Part shown: piece by piece, positions 1-11,983 of the stretch
How positions within the stretch are numbered: the stretch's first letter is position 1
Layout: every line of letters starts with the position of its first letter
Assembly: GCA_000708835.1 (NCBI GenBank)
Contig: DF237272.1
Coordinates: 38,847 to 102,846 of the forward strand
Source: Klebsormidium nitens
Lineage: Eukaryota > Streptophyta > Klebsormidiophyceae > Klebsormidiales > Klebsormidiaceae
Direction: 5' to 3'
Length of the DNA: 64,000 bases
The notes under the pieces: generated by a model
What the model saw: only the letters and a program-made list of their open reading frames with translations
Told to the model about the DNA's origin: nothing
Databases searched by the model: none
Made by a program: the position numbers and the translations under genes

Positions 1-271
1 GAATTGAAGTGTGTCTGCGCAGAAGCCCTGGGGCTCTTGCGCAGGAAGGCCAGGAGTGGCATCGTCTCGGGAAATCTGGTGACCATGAAAGGAGAATGTT
101 GGCGAGTTAGGGCATCACGCCACCACCCAGAACGGTTTGCCAGCTGTTCATCCGTTGCCTACTCGATTTTATTCGACGACATCGACATATTCTATCATCG
201 TCAAGAAACATGCAAACCTTCACAGACTGTATTGTCAAAATAAGAAAGCAGGTTGCAACCACTGCAGCTAG
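1..271. other. 3' flank of the CCDC42-like gene
   Basis: This stretch lies downstream of the stop codon of the minus-strand CCDC42-like gene. It holds a short open frame on the plus strand (4-243) with no recognisable domain and no splice-consistent partner. I see no gene in it; it is probably 3' untranslated sequence and spacer. Confidence 0.4.
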
Positions 272-3200
272 CTACCCGGCGCCTGCCGCGGCAGTCTCCT
301 TTCTGCCTGCGCCCTCTGTTCGTGGCGCCTTCTCTCCCCCATGCCCCTCTTTCTTTTCCAACCCGGTGGGACTCGGAGACTTGCCCTCCTTTCCCCCGGT
401 CGGTTCTTTCTTCCCCTGCCCCGCCCGAAACTGCTTAATCGTGTATACTAGGTCGGTCATGAAGTCCCCGATCACCGACAGCTGCTCAACCGGGCTCGTG
501 AAGGGCGGGTGGTTGACCTTGGACCGTTGGATGCAACGGGCGAACAGGTTCTCGGTGGCCATGCACACCTGCACGAGGGTATCTGTTCAGCCATCGTATT
601 TACTGTATTGATGCACAGCATTATTCTCGTTTGAGCAGCAGAGGCAATGAAGCCGTCGCAGGTATTCATTCCCGCTGCCGATCGACGTTTGTCTTCGACG
701 GCACGGCTTTCCTTTCCTTCTAATCGAACGCTTTCACCAGGCAGGTTTGCTACCGCAAATCTGATAACGGTCTGACCTTAGACTGGAGCTCTTCTGATTC
801 CCTTGAACACATATGTCGCAAAATCCGTATCGCATCACGTTTAACAGCTTCCTACATCAATCTCGAGATCTCGCTCGCTGTTCACGCGGCAGTGCACTTG
901 CTGCACTCGTCGCTGTTAGTATGTGGACCATAGCAAAGAGATACCATTTGGTTGAGGTCCTGTTTGAAGTGCTTTTTCCGTTTCCTTAACCCCGGACCCG
1001 CTCTTCTCAAGTGCCCAGATCTCTGGTATAGGTAGCTTCGTAGAATGACAGGCCAAGCCCCATTTTCCGGTGAGACAGACAACGAGGGGACTTGAAGGCG
1101 CAAACACGATAACGACCTTAGGACGGGCGGGGTCATCTGGGGCTTTAGCGTAACGACAAGGATACCCGCTCTTGCAAAGCCAGCTTACGGCAGGATAACC
1201 GGCACGAACGAACACGTCAGATGACAGCCGGCTCGAAACACAGTCTGATCGACAAGGAGGAACTCATTGACAATGCCTTTAGCCTTTCCGCGCCTCCAAT
1301 CGAGCCGAAGCGGACCGCTCCCCACCTGGCCATGCTCCAGCGTCTTACCCACATCTTCTAGTCAAGAAGAGTGTGCTTCCGATGATTCCTTATACTTGAG
1401 AAGAGTTCGTTTTAAAATCTGTCTATGAGGAGAGACCGCTGTTCCCCACCTGGCCATGCTCCAGCGTCTTGGCGCTCTCGTTCTGCAGCGCGTAGTCCAT
1501 GCGCGCGCGCAGCCCTGCGGTCTCCTTCTCCTGCGCCTCGAGGTCCTTTTTCAGGCGGCTGATCTCGTTGTTGAAGTTCAGGATCTCGTTCGTCTTGCTC
1601 TTGGAGTACGCTTGCAGCTCCGCCCGCAGGCTCTCCGTCTCTTCAGTGGCGACCCGCGCCTGCTGCTTCAGGTCCGAGTTGGTTGCCTCGAGCGTCGCGT
1701 GCCTGGCGGGGACAGAGAGGGAGTTCCGTGAGAATGCTGAAACGGTGTGAAAGGCGCTATTAAGAAAGAATCTAACGGGAGCGGTTGACGTGCCCCGTCT
1801 TCGCCCAACGTAGAGGGTTCTATAGTTGATCCAGGAGACGGCTGGCTGCGAAAGACCGATTTCTGGTTTGTCTGGTTCGAAGGTTGGCGTCACATTGTCA
1901 AGGAGACTCTTTGCAAGGCGTTTTTCCGGTCTCGTTCCCTCTCTGCACGGAAATAAAAGTTGTCTCTGGTACAAAGCCTACGTGATACCATCATCCGGAA
2001 ACATTTCAAGGTAATTGCTCAAACATCTGGATACCGTCCTACAGGAATGGCTTCGAACAATGGACTTGTACAACACGTATCACTGCTGATCTGGAATCTG
2101 TGCACAGGACAAAAGCTTTGCAAGTTCGGATCGGTCACTGCAACAATCTGGACAACGACTCTGCACATTCGGACGTCGTCTCTTGTAACCAGAACTGAGT
2201 CAGTGTTCAAGTGCTCAGTGCATGAAACACGGTGAGAACGAATCAGTCCGATTCCCTGCGGGGAAAGAAAAGAGAAAGAATGAAAAAACGGACGGTCCGC
2301 ACCGCATGAGGAGGTCGTTGATCTCGTGGTACTCGTCCGCGGTGTCCAGCACTGCCTCCAGGTACTTGTGGTACGCCATGTTCTGCTCCACGATCCGGCA
2401 CGTGCGGCCCTTCTCCTTCTGCAGCTCCTCCACCAGCCCCGCCAGCTTCTCGATCTCCGCCTCCTGCGATGCTTAACGGCAGCGGTTAGCGGAGGTTTCG
2501 GGAACCAAGATGCATTTCCAAGAGCATTTGAAATGGATCTGATAATTTTGTTGGCTTTTTTGCTTTACTATTGCCTCGAGGCTTCGTCTGCAGGCTCTTC
2601 CACCTCCACCAGCCCCGGCAGCTTCTCGATCTCAGGGGCACCGGTTAGCGGAGGTTTCCGTAACCAAGTCGCAACCCAACGTTTTGGGCCTTGTGTGTTC
2701 CTAGTCCATCGAGGTTTCTGTGTGCAGCTGCGCTACACGCCCCGCCAGCCATCAATCTCCGCCTCCTGCGACGGTCAATGGACCCGTTTAGCAAATGGCT
2801 CAGCTTGTCCTTCCGTGCGGTGGTTACGGCTCCGTTCAGCAAACGCATGGCGAGTACGGGCTTGTTTTACAAGAGAATGTTTTTTGACGTCTTGTTGCTC
2901 CTTTCTGCAGCTCCTCCACCAGCCCCGCCAGCTTCACGGTCTCCGCCTCCTGAGATGGTCAACTATTAACGGCCCCGTTAGGGGACATTTTGTGCAAGGA
3001 AGGAGCAAACGAAGACAACCTTGAGGTTGTCGAGTCTGGCTTTTTGCTTTCGACGCATTCATTCAGCTCCTCGAGCAGACCCCGCCAGCCTCTTGCATCT
3101 TGGCTTTTTGTGATGTTCGATAAAATTACTTGTCGAGGGGTCTGACGAGTTCGCGCCTCGATGGCACATTCTCAATCCTCTTCTACGCCTATAGTCATTG

Positions 3201-5095
3201 TCAAAGTCAATCCACGCAGCTCAGCAAGCTTCTCGCCCTTGACCTTTCCCTTTCCGGCTTGCTCACACCTTATATTGATGGAATAGCAAACTGAGACGTC
3301 GTCGTTTACCTACCTTTTGCAATCTGCTCTTGACTTCGTCTGCCGCTTTCTTTTCCGCTCGCGTCCTTTTTGAATTGTTCTCCTGCAAGAAAGTGGTCTC
3401 GCTTCTTCAGCCAGAGGCACACGGTTTGGGTGCGGACTTTTCTTTCGAATGTATGTCAACGGCACACGTTGGTCCCGAATCAACGGACGGGAACAAAATT
3501 TCGGAAGTCTGTATGCTCTGTTGCGACAGTCATATCGCTGCTCTTTCGCGAAAGTGCCATCAGACACGCGATAGAAGCAGGCCTGGCGCTTCCGTCACGT
3601 AAAAGAAACATAATCTAGGGACTTTCGGGGATTGAGCTCGACTGTAAGCGCTACGCGTGCGTACCTGTAAGAACTTGCTAAAACGGACAAGCGCATCCTG
3701 AAGCTCGGCGTCCTTCTTCTTTAGGCCCTCCTCTCGTCGCTTGAAGACCTCCTCTTTCCTGAAACAAAGCGAAGGTATCGTCGGATCTGCTCGTGAGTAC
3801 CACCTTCAATGCCTTTTCCTGGCAGACAACCACTATGGAGAAGAGTCATTGCCAAGTAGCATTTAGAAAGGCGTGAGAAGACCAGTGCAGATCTGCTAGC
3901 CTGCGCACCTTTTCAAAGTGAGTATTTCTCTTACCGCCCGGAGGATTGGGCGATGAAATGGTACTAATGAACGGGGATGAGGAATCAAGCGCTAGTGAAG
4001 CAATGAAAGGCGAGGGTCAGGGTCGTGATTACCTAGCAAACTCGGTTTTCTGGGCCTCCAGCTCTTCTTGCACCTCAAACATCTGCCGGCGCTTCTCCAG
4101 GAGGCGGGTTGCAGGGGCGACATGCTCCAGCACCAAGGTCTTCTGAGTGGTCCTGCAGTACCAGGAGGAATTTACGTTTTGTTCTGACAGTTCTTTTGCT
4201 TGTAATGATAGGGAAAGTAAATACGGGGGCATGAGTGGCCATGAAGTGCACCCAGGAATGCTGGCGCTGCCGCTCGACCACTTGATCCGGCCAGTTGGGA
4301 AGAACAAGGTTCGAAAGGTCAAATAAGAGGAGCGGGGATTGATAGTCGGCTGGGCTTCTAAAGGAAAAGCCAGCGGCTCAATTCAAGAGCAGAGAAGGGG
4401 GTTGGCAAACGAATTAGAATTGCAGGGGTAGACCTGATCCTGACACTTGTTTCTATTCTTCCAAGTTTGCATCCCAGCTATGCAATCGCAGAGCTTCCAC
4501 AACTGACAGGGTACCGCTGCGATACGGACTTAGCTGGTTGCCTCATGCTTTGCAGCCATTCTCATCTTCCTTGCAAGTGAAAAGCATACGTCCGCAAAGG
4601 ATAACCTAGTTTGGCATGGGATGCTCCAAGCCGTGCTCTGGTTTGCCCATGACTCTTATATCAACATAGGAGGCCTCGTTACGACCTCTCCGCATGGTTA
4701 ATTAATCGAAGTGGATAATGAGGTGCCTATGCTTAGCCCGAAATATAATCCTGACATTCTTCAACACCCAGTAACTATTATCTAAAAGGACGTCAGCTCA
4801 CATTGTGAGCTCTTCCAAGTGGTTATATTCAATTTGACTTCGCCCGATCCTTTCCTATGTCCTATTTCGCCTTCATGTTTCCTTAATAATCTCTAGACTG
4901 CCTGTTTGGGAACAAGTAGATAATTGACACCTGCAAAAATGGGGCACACTCCTGAATGGGCCAACTGCCATCTTATCTCAAGCCATGGATGCCTAGTGTG
5001 ACCACCGAGCAGAAAGCTGGTACTTACTTGTTTGTCAGCCCGCCTTGCGGCACAATCAACGGCCCTTCGTCCTCTTCCAACGCCGCCAATTCCAT
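272..5095 (-). CDS. CCDC42/CFAP73 (MIA2)-like axonemal coiled-coil protein
   Basis: Seven exons (5095-5028, 4152-4033, 3758-3665, 3382-3314, 2463-2303, 1702-1450, 568-272) join in phase to give about 353 residues. The start MELAALEEDEG is the only upstream ATG in phase, and the stop is at 272-274. Family hallmarks run in order: TRLLEKRRQMFEVQEELEAQ, RREEGLKKKDAELQDALVRF, FLQENNSKRTRAEKKA, YHKYLEAVLDTADEYHEI, NEILNFNNEISRL and KTLEHGQVCMATENLF. These match the DUF4200/CCDC42 layout from end to end; animal CCDC42 is about 316 residues. In Chlamydomonas the relative MIA2/CFAP73 forms, with MIA1, a complex controlling inner-arm dynein f. Whether this copy is CCDC42 or CFAP73 proper cannot be settled here. 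The C-terminal 40 residues are Gly/Lys/Glu-rich and divergent. Two introns carry decayed copies of neighbouring exon ends. The gene implies that the organism builds motile flagella. Confidence 0.87.
1315..1352 (-). repeat. Decayed copy of the exon 6 donor junction (CCDC42-like gene)
   Basis: About 27 bases ending in ctccagcgtctt are the same as at 1443-1470, which is the 3' end of exon 6 plus its donor. The copy lies about 125 bp further into the intron. Confidence 0.75.
2590..3100 (-). repeat. Tandem decayed copies of the exon 5 acceptor junction (CCDC42-like gene)
   Basis: The 5' part of exon 5 with its acceptor and intron flank (2420-2506) recurs at 2590-2665, 2723-2793, 2907-2986 and, more weakly, 3064-3098. 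A possible fifth trace is near 3215-3240. All lie inside intron 4 (2464-3313). The first copy also keeps intron bases upstream of the acceptor (cggttagcggaggttt). The third still encodes KLAGLVEELQK after an AG but has no donor. Confidence 0.85.
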
Positions 5096-6354
5096 CTTGC
5101 AACTGCCGCAAAAGAACCGTCTAAAACTGAGACGGAGCTATATTGTGATTTGGTTCAGCTCAGAAAGTCGAAGCTGATGCCTGCGTGTCAAAAGGCCTGA
5201 CCACTGTGGCTGGCGACCTCACTTTGCTAAGTGAACGACTCATTAAGATGCCGAAACCAGTTTCAAAAAGTGAAGGTGCACATTCCTCAAGCGGCACAAA
5301 AGGGGTCTGCAGCCTTTCTCCTCAAGCGTTGCTGTCACGATTAGATTCATCTGCCGCCCAAGCTAAATGTAAAGCTGATCTCCACGGTTATTCACAGCGC
5401 CTGAGCTGGATCTCGCAGCAAGACCTTCACTGCTTCAGGCTTCAAGAAGAAGATTCAAGGTCTCATCAGCCACATTGTTATTATCCAGCTGAGTGTGATA
5501 GAACCTGACACAATTTGTCACACACACACAATTTGTCATCTTGGGAAGATCATTGCATGGTGAGAAGATCCCTCCCAGAGTCCCGAGCTAAAGTTACCCA
5601 GCGCTCAAACTGACGGTTCTGACTCAAGGATTCAGGGGTGAAACTCATCCGACGGCACTGGTAAGATGCTTAGCAACAAAACGGGTAGATCGGACGGTTT
5701 ATGTTGACTGAACTATCCCTGAACTTGAAGAGCATCATGGCATGGAGTCGGTGTTCCGGAAAATTGGAGCCTGCCTAGCTGCGGCTGCGCGGCCTGTTGC
5801 TGCGCTCCCTTGCAATCCTTGCGTGATCAGACGAGGATGCAAGTGGGCCTTGGCATTGGCGTTTCTGTATTAGCTCTTATGCCGTCTCTGCAGGGGTATT
5901 GAGAATGCCTGGATATGCAGGTTTCCAACCAAATCAACATCGAACGGAGAAGCAGAATGATGGTGGTGCTTGGAAGATGTACAGTCCCTCAAACGCAATG
6001 GCTGTCCGTGTGCCATAGACAAGGAGATTTTGTAACGTGATCAAGTGAGAAGCTGCATCATCTTCAAGATTGTCATGTGCTCCAAATTAGTGGCACTGTC
6101 AGGCTTTCAGGCGCCAGCGGGTGTTTGGAATCGCAGTCTAGGTTGATGCACTAGCTGATGCCATGGTCTACTTTGCCACCGCACAAGCTGTTGCGCAGGC
6201 AGTAGCTTTCAGCTGAGCTCGAACTCAGGGGAACATTCTGACATTGCACTGCATAGCTCACTAATTTGATTTGCTTTTCATTCCAAGCATCCAGCATGTT
6301 TGAGACAGGTCTTTTCATGCCAACTTGAGTCTTCTACATGCCTTTGATTGCAGG
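5096..6354. other. Divergent intergenic region and probable 5' UTR intron
   Basis: This region lies between the starts of the CCDC42-like gene and the disordered-protein gene. An acceptor-like tttgattgcag ends one base before the ATG at 6355, so the plus-strand gene probably has a non-coding first exon in here. A 13-bp duplication (acacaatttgtca) occurs at 5510-5540. No supported coding exon was seen. Confidence 0.4.
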
Positions 6355-9300
6355 ATGGAGACTTCTTCTTTGAGCTCCAGCAGCGATGCAAACTTTGCAA
6401 CCTCCCCCTATGCCAAGCACACCTCCCTGCGCGGCGCGGCGGGGTACCGTGCATGGAAAGGAGCTCCTGGACCCTCCCAATCACCGGGGGGGGGGGCAAC
6501 AGAAGCTGCAGAGAGCAGCAGTGCTTGGCCTAACCGCGCCAGGTCCCAGAAGAACGGAGCGTCTCACTCCAGCAGTGGGGACGGTCGAGTGAGGGAGAGT
6601 GTCTCTCGCTCAGGCCTTCGTAGTGGGAGCAAAGTGGATGGCAATCGCAAAGGGGATGGTGAAGGGTTTGAAACACAGCCGCGCAAAGCAGTCCCTGCCT
6701 GGAAGACCGCACCTCAGAATGCTTCGGGTACTCTCTGGGACAGGCTCTCGCAAGCGAGCCGTCCTGCTAGCCGCCCCCCGAGCCGCCAGATCTACAGCGG
6801 TGTCAAGCTGCGGAAGACTCCTGAGACTCCAGAAGAAGGATCGCCGAACGGCAGGTTTGACACCACTCCAAACTCCAACAGGCCCCCCTCTCGGAGGAGA
6901 ACAGAGGGCCGCGTTGATGCCCAGAGGGCCGAGTCAGTGTCGGATTCTGCTGGAGAGGAGCCGGAGACATACGATATGTATAGCAGGGGGTTTAGCAGAG
7001 GCCCTGCCACAGGGGGGCGGCCCGCTTGGAACCAGGGAGCGGCAGGGGCGGCGTCACGAGCGGCGTGGACCACAGGGCCTCAGGCGCTCCGAGCAAGCAT
7101 GCAGAGGTCCTCGAGACCCAGCTCTAGGCTGTCGTCTCGGCAGGCGTCGAGGGAGGGGAGCGTGGCAGGAGACGTAAGCTATCAGTGGGAGGATATGCAG
7201 CCGTCAAAAGAGTCAAGCGGGACCGATCTTGTAAGTGTTAGCAGTCAGGATGGGGGGGAGAGCGAAAGGGTGGCGAGCAAAGGGGGAGGCGGAGCGAGAC
7301 CCGGGTCAAGGATGAGCGTGGTGGACGTTCTGAGCTTTGCTGAGGAAAGTGGGCGCGAGGAGGGCAACGATGAGAACAGGGAACCGGGCTCCCGGCCACC
7401 GTCTGAGGTGAGGCAACTGGATCATTCTAAAAGGTTGAGGAGAACCCTTGATGAACGTAATTGCAGATGAAACGCCGGTGTGGATATCCCCTTTACACTT
7501 CCTGCCAAGTAGCTGGCTGCCAGACCCGTTTGCTTGTGCAGACTTTGGTCAGGCTCATATTGCACTGAGGAGCCAGTGACTCATCAGAAGCCAACGCCAC
7601 CTTCGTGAAAGCATTTTCCTTCGAGCTAGCCAGTTTCGTACATATCACTCCTGAAGAGCTTACGCCCCGCACCAAAGCTCAATCTCTCGTTCACGTGAAT
7701 GCAAACCTCGCCACATCAAACCATGAAGCTGCCCTTCAAACGTCGTGTCCTCGGCCCCACAACATAACCACGATTTACCCCATGCGAATTCAGCACCCTA
7801 GGGCATAACAGCAAAAGTAAATGCCTGATGTTCCGTGCACTTCGTGCAGGGTTCCTCTTTCCGCCGCACTCCCGACGGCCGGCCCTCACCCGCCCCCTCC
7901 GAACAGCACCCCAACGATTTGCAGTCCAAGAAAGCCCGGCTCTCCGCTCACAAAGCGGACGTTTCAGAGGCAGCATCCGGCACCCGGCGGTCTTGGGGGG
8001 GGGTAGCCAGAGCCCAAGCTTCAGCCCCCCGAATCTCGGAATCGCCGCGCGTCGGGGAAGTCTACCGACGGCCGGCGAGCGCAAGGGATTGGAGCCCGAT
8101 TCGGAAGCGGAAGGACGACCCGTTGCAACCACAAACTTTAGCGGAGTATATGGTGCGGGGGTTCTCCGTTCAATCTCAAACATCCTTTCTACGTTCTTAA
8201 TCTGCTTCTCCTACTGGTGATACTTTCCTGCCTCGGGTTCCACCATTTTTCAAGGTCTGTCGCAAGGTGCGCTTGTTGGTTTGGCATATGCGCTATGGAC
8301 TCCGTATGGAGTTTCTGAAAGATGTGCTCTGCTTCTATCGGCATCTCTGGTCGCTGGCCTGGCACTTCTTGAACCTTCCTCAGCGAGATATTTTGCGGCC
8401 AACTCGGAGCGAAGTCAATATGGGCAGGTCGATATGGTCAAAAGTGACCACTTCAGTAAAGGGAAGTCTTCCGGACTACTTGAGGAACAGAATAGCTGTC
8501 CAACTGCTTCGTTTCAAAAATACGTGGACCTCCGTGTTGTCTATCCGTGTGTCTCCTTCTCGTTTTCCTTTACTTCGCATCAATTCTGCAGCTTTCTGAC
8601 TCTTGTGCCTGCCCCCTTCTGTTAGGCCCGACTATACCTGGATTCACTCTCTCTGTCCTTAAGTTTGTCTCTTCTTCATTCTCTTCTTTCCCTTGGTTCT
8701 TCTCTGCATCCATTTTGAAGATTGTCGTTTTTGAAGACTGTGCGTTCCTTCTTCTCTTTAGCCCGACTTTACCTGGAATAACTTCTCAGTGTGCTTTCCT
8801 TTTTCTCTCTCTTTACGCGCTCCATTTTCTTTTGCACCGTTTTTGACGAGTGTGCGTTCCCCCTTTCGTCAGGCCACTCCCCGGAGCCCACTGCGGAGCC
8901 CGGTTTGCCCGCCTCGTCCAGTCTCGGCACGGAATGCTGACGTCGGAATGACGCCCCTCAATCTGGACACTCCAACCCGCAGGCGAGCAGTTGCATCCAT
9001 GTTCTCCCCGTCTGTGCTGACTGGCTGGTCATACTGGAGTTGCTTTGAATATGTACTCTGCTCATGGGGGGTTCGAAAAAGAACCCGGGGGACTTTGACG
9101 ATTGGCATCAATTTCCCTGCTGCGATTTCCAACCGAACCGAATCGTGAGTCGAAACAGGTCAACGATGCAGGATTTGTTTGGCTCTTCTCCTTAACACTT
9201 GGACTCGATCTCCACTTCCTTTAGCGTAGTGCGCTCTTTCGTGATTTTCAACAAGAGAGGCAAGAGCGTCTTCCGTTTTTGACATCGACAGGGTTTTAAC

Positions 9301-11983
9301 ACCCATTCCTTCAGTACGCGCCGCAGCTAGAGGTCCCCAGCATTCATGCAACTTCCTCCATCTCTGGAAGCATCTGCTTTCTTCACAATAATAAAGACCT
9401 CTCGATACGCATGCTTACTCGTCCGAGTACCGTTCAATGTGTCTTCAGTGAGAAGGCGGTCCATGCTAACAACTTCTCTACGTTCCTTACTCGCAGGGAG
9501 GCGCCCGTCCGCCAATCTTTGGACGCGGACGAGGATCCGGACGACGTGGCAACTTTTACGGACGTCCAGCAGCGGATCAGCGCGGCCCGCCACAATACTA
9601 CGGACCTGCGACCCGCGACGACTGCAAACGTCACCAGGGTAAGGTTCCTGTAAATATCGTGCTCGCTGATCACATTTCGGGCCCTTAACCTCGCACCAAG
9701 ATGTTGTTTCGACGGAGAAAGTTCGAAAGCTTCGAAAAAGGCGGGGAGTAGAGTATGTTGTCGAAATCCGTAAAGTTCGCACATACTGGAGTGCAGACGG
9801 ACCGTGCAACATCTTGGGTGCGAGGTTGAGGGCCCGAGCATGTGTTTCAGGGGTTTTGGAGAGAGGCAGGGTCGGAAGCAATCTGGGTTGGAGTTTTTGG
9901 TATGCAAGAGGAGAAGGGCTGGGGCGCTGTGTGCAAATGCCTGTTGGGTTCCTCTCGAGTTGAGAAGGAGAGCTTCTAAGAAAGCCTGAATTGTACTGAG
10001 TGGCTTCACAGACGTCGTCGGAAGCATGCCAGTCGATTCGTAAAATTCAAAAATGCTTCTGAGACCGAAAGCAGTGGACCAAATTTGGAGGGTTGGCGTG
10101 CTTCAAATCCGCTTTGGGCAACAGGATTTCGAAGCCACGCCCCCTTTGGAATCACTACTTTCTTTCCGAAATTCTTTTCCTTCTTGAATTCCAAGTCAAA
10201 ACTCTTGCAGCAGAATTTCTTGGAGGTATTGGGAGTCCAAGAACAGGAGCCGCTCCCTAAATAACCAATCAACCTTGAAAATCTGTCATTGACGTGAGAA
10301 TGGAACCGTTTACTTCAGGCTGGTCTGCTTTCCGCCCCTCCCCCGAGTGCCGTGAAGGAGGTCGACCTGTCCGCGCTCGCCGATAAGCTATTCCAGCCGC
10401 GGGAGCATATGCCGCGCAGCGGCAGCGTGACGTCAGCATCGTTGCAGCTCCCGGCCGACGCGCTCCCTCCGCCCAACGGACTGTCGCTTTCCCGGCGCCA
10501 GAGTGCCAGGCGTGACGCCATGGGAGCAACGAATCAGGGGGTGCCACTTGGCGGGGACACTCTAGGAGCCCGCGAGCAGAACGAGAACGAGGAGGTGCGT
10601 TAGGCACGCGCCCTTTTGGCAAATTCAATATTATCGGAAGCGGTTTTCCGTCGTTGGGAAGGAAGGATCTGGCATTGGACTGACATTTATGACGTAACCA
10701 AAGTCGGTGAAAGTTGTTTTTCCAATTATGTGTAATACAAAGAGGTATGGACGCGTTTAAAACAAGGCAATAATACTTCAGCGAGCATTGTCACTAGGCC
10801 AGACTCGTTCATTGAGCTCCCTTTTTTTAAAAGCGTACTTCTGCAACAACAGAGGATTCGGCCTCAGTTTGACCTTCGAAAGGGTGAAATTGAGCACTAA
10901 CAAGCGTGAACAACATTCGTCTCAAATCTCTTTCGTAAAGTTGTCTCTTTTTCAGTCCTGTGTCGATCGTGGTCGCTCTGTCCTTTTCGAGACGTCAATC
11001 GGCGCACCGACCGTAGCGCTGATAGGAGCTCTCCTTTGCAAAACGGAAGGCAGTTGCTTCAGCTTACGCTGACCGTGTTAAAATAGTAACATTTGATGCT
11101 TCAATCGCTCACGTAGTTCCCGCGTGATTACGTGCAGGCTCGAAAAGGGCTGCGGCGGCCCCCTTCCCGGCAAAAGCCCCCTCCCGAGTCTCTTCACCTC
11201 TTCACGGGTGAGCAATCCGCCTAAGGAGCGGCCCGCGGCTCTTTCTTCAATGCGACTCATCATCATTCATTACGCACAGCGGCGTTCGATACATTTCACC
11301 AACTTTCGAAAAGTTACGCATATATGGGCCTCAACTTACATTGCTGGGAACTTGATGGGACAAACGTCTGTGTTCTTCCGGGGATGCGGATGGTCAAGTT
11401 GGAAGGTGTTAGGAGGTCGATCCGTCAACCCGATTTTACAACTAAACACTGCACTTCAGGTGAGAAAGAGGTAGCCCAAGCATCGCAAACATGCATCGCA
11501 CCGCGGCTCCTATTGGCGTCAGGCAACCTAGAAACTCTCGTGAGGTGGGATCCTTATCGACTAAGGCTTTCAAATGATGGAAGCAGACATTGTCCTGGAA
11601 CGGTGAGGTCCGACTTCGTTTTCCCAGTTTTCTCCAGCCGACTCACTTCATTCATATCAAGCCAATTGAGAAGCTTCTGTATCAAGACGTTTTAATTTTG
11701 CTTCTGATTCTTTCCAGCTGACTCTTCCGGCCCTGCGACGCTCGGAGCGAGCCTCGAGTTGGATGCCCGGCCTGAGACCACGGCGGGCCACATGCGCGTT
11801 GGCGTGTCGCAGGCACGTGCCGTCCAGTCGGAGCCCATCAACCGGCTCCACAAACTCTTCATCCGCCCGCCGTCTCGCCAGCGGCCGCCTCCCGAGGCGC
11901 TGTGCCTGGGCGGAATCGAAGCGGCGGCGGCAGAAAAGTCGTTCCGAGAGATCTACAGCAGCTCGGACTGCGAGTCTCCGTAG
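6355..11983 (+). CDS. Disordered Ser/Arg/Pro-rich protein with PPSR/ASR motifs
   Basis: Seven exons (6355-7407, 7850-8152, 8873-9027, 9497-9638, 10319-10594, 11138-11207, 11718-11983) join without phase conflict to about 754 residues. I recognise no domain. The first exon is low-complexity, with runs such as SRPASRPPSRQ, RPPSRRR and SRPSSRLSSRQASREGS. The middle has SPxR-type motifs (ATPRSPLRSPV). The C-terminus is acidic and ends REIYSSSDCESP. Arg/Ser/Pro richness of this kind is common in microtubule-associated or phospho-regulated disordered proteins, but no function should be assigned from it. The ATG at 6355 follows an acceptor-like CAG by one base, so a non-coding upstream exon is likely and a coding one cannot be excluded. 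Consistent phase across six introns, with sharp GT-AG sites, is the main evidence that the gene is real. Confidence 0.7.
8605..8785 (+). repeat. Two decayed copies of the exon 3 acceptor (disordered-protein gene)
   Basis: The true acceptor (8846-8895) follows gacgagtgtgcgttcccc. Related blocks occur at about 8605-8655 (ending ttctgttag, then gcccgactatacctgg) and 8735-8785 (tgtgcgttccttcttctc, ttag, then cccgactttacctgg). Spacing is about 110-130 bp. Confidence 0.75.
11620..11650 (+). repeat. Probable decayed copy of the exon 7 acceptor
   Basis: The block ttctccagccgactcacttc lies about 85 bp upstream of the real acceptor ttctttccagctgactcttc. It is short but matches on both sides of the AG. 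Confidence 0.5.

Noticed and set aside
2590-3240. Regular repeats at first suggesting a CRISPR array or satellite
   Set aside because: Units are unequal, diverged, include coding sequence of the adjacent exon and lie inside a eukaryotic intron.
5185-5508. Open frame of 107 codons
   Set aside because: It lies in a divergent promoter region, has no domain, no clear ATG context and no phase-matching splice partner.
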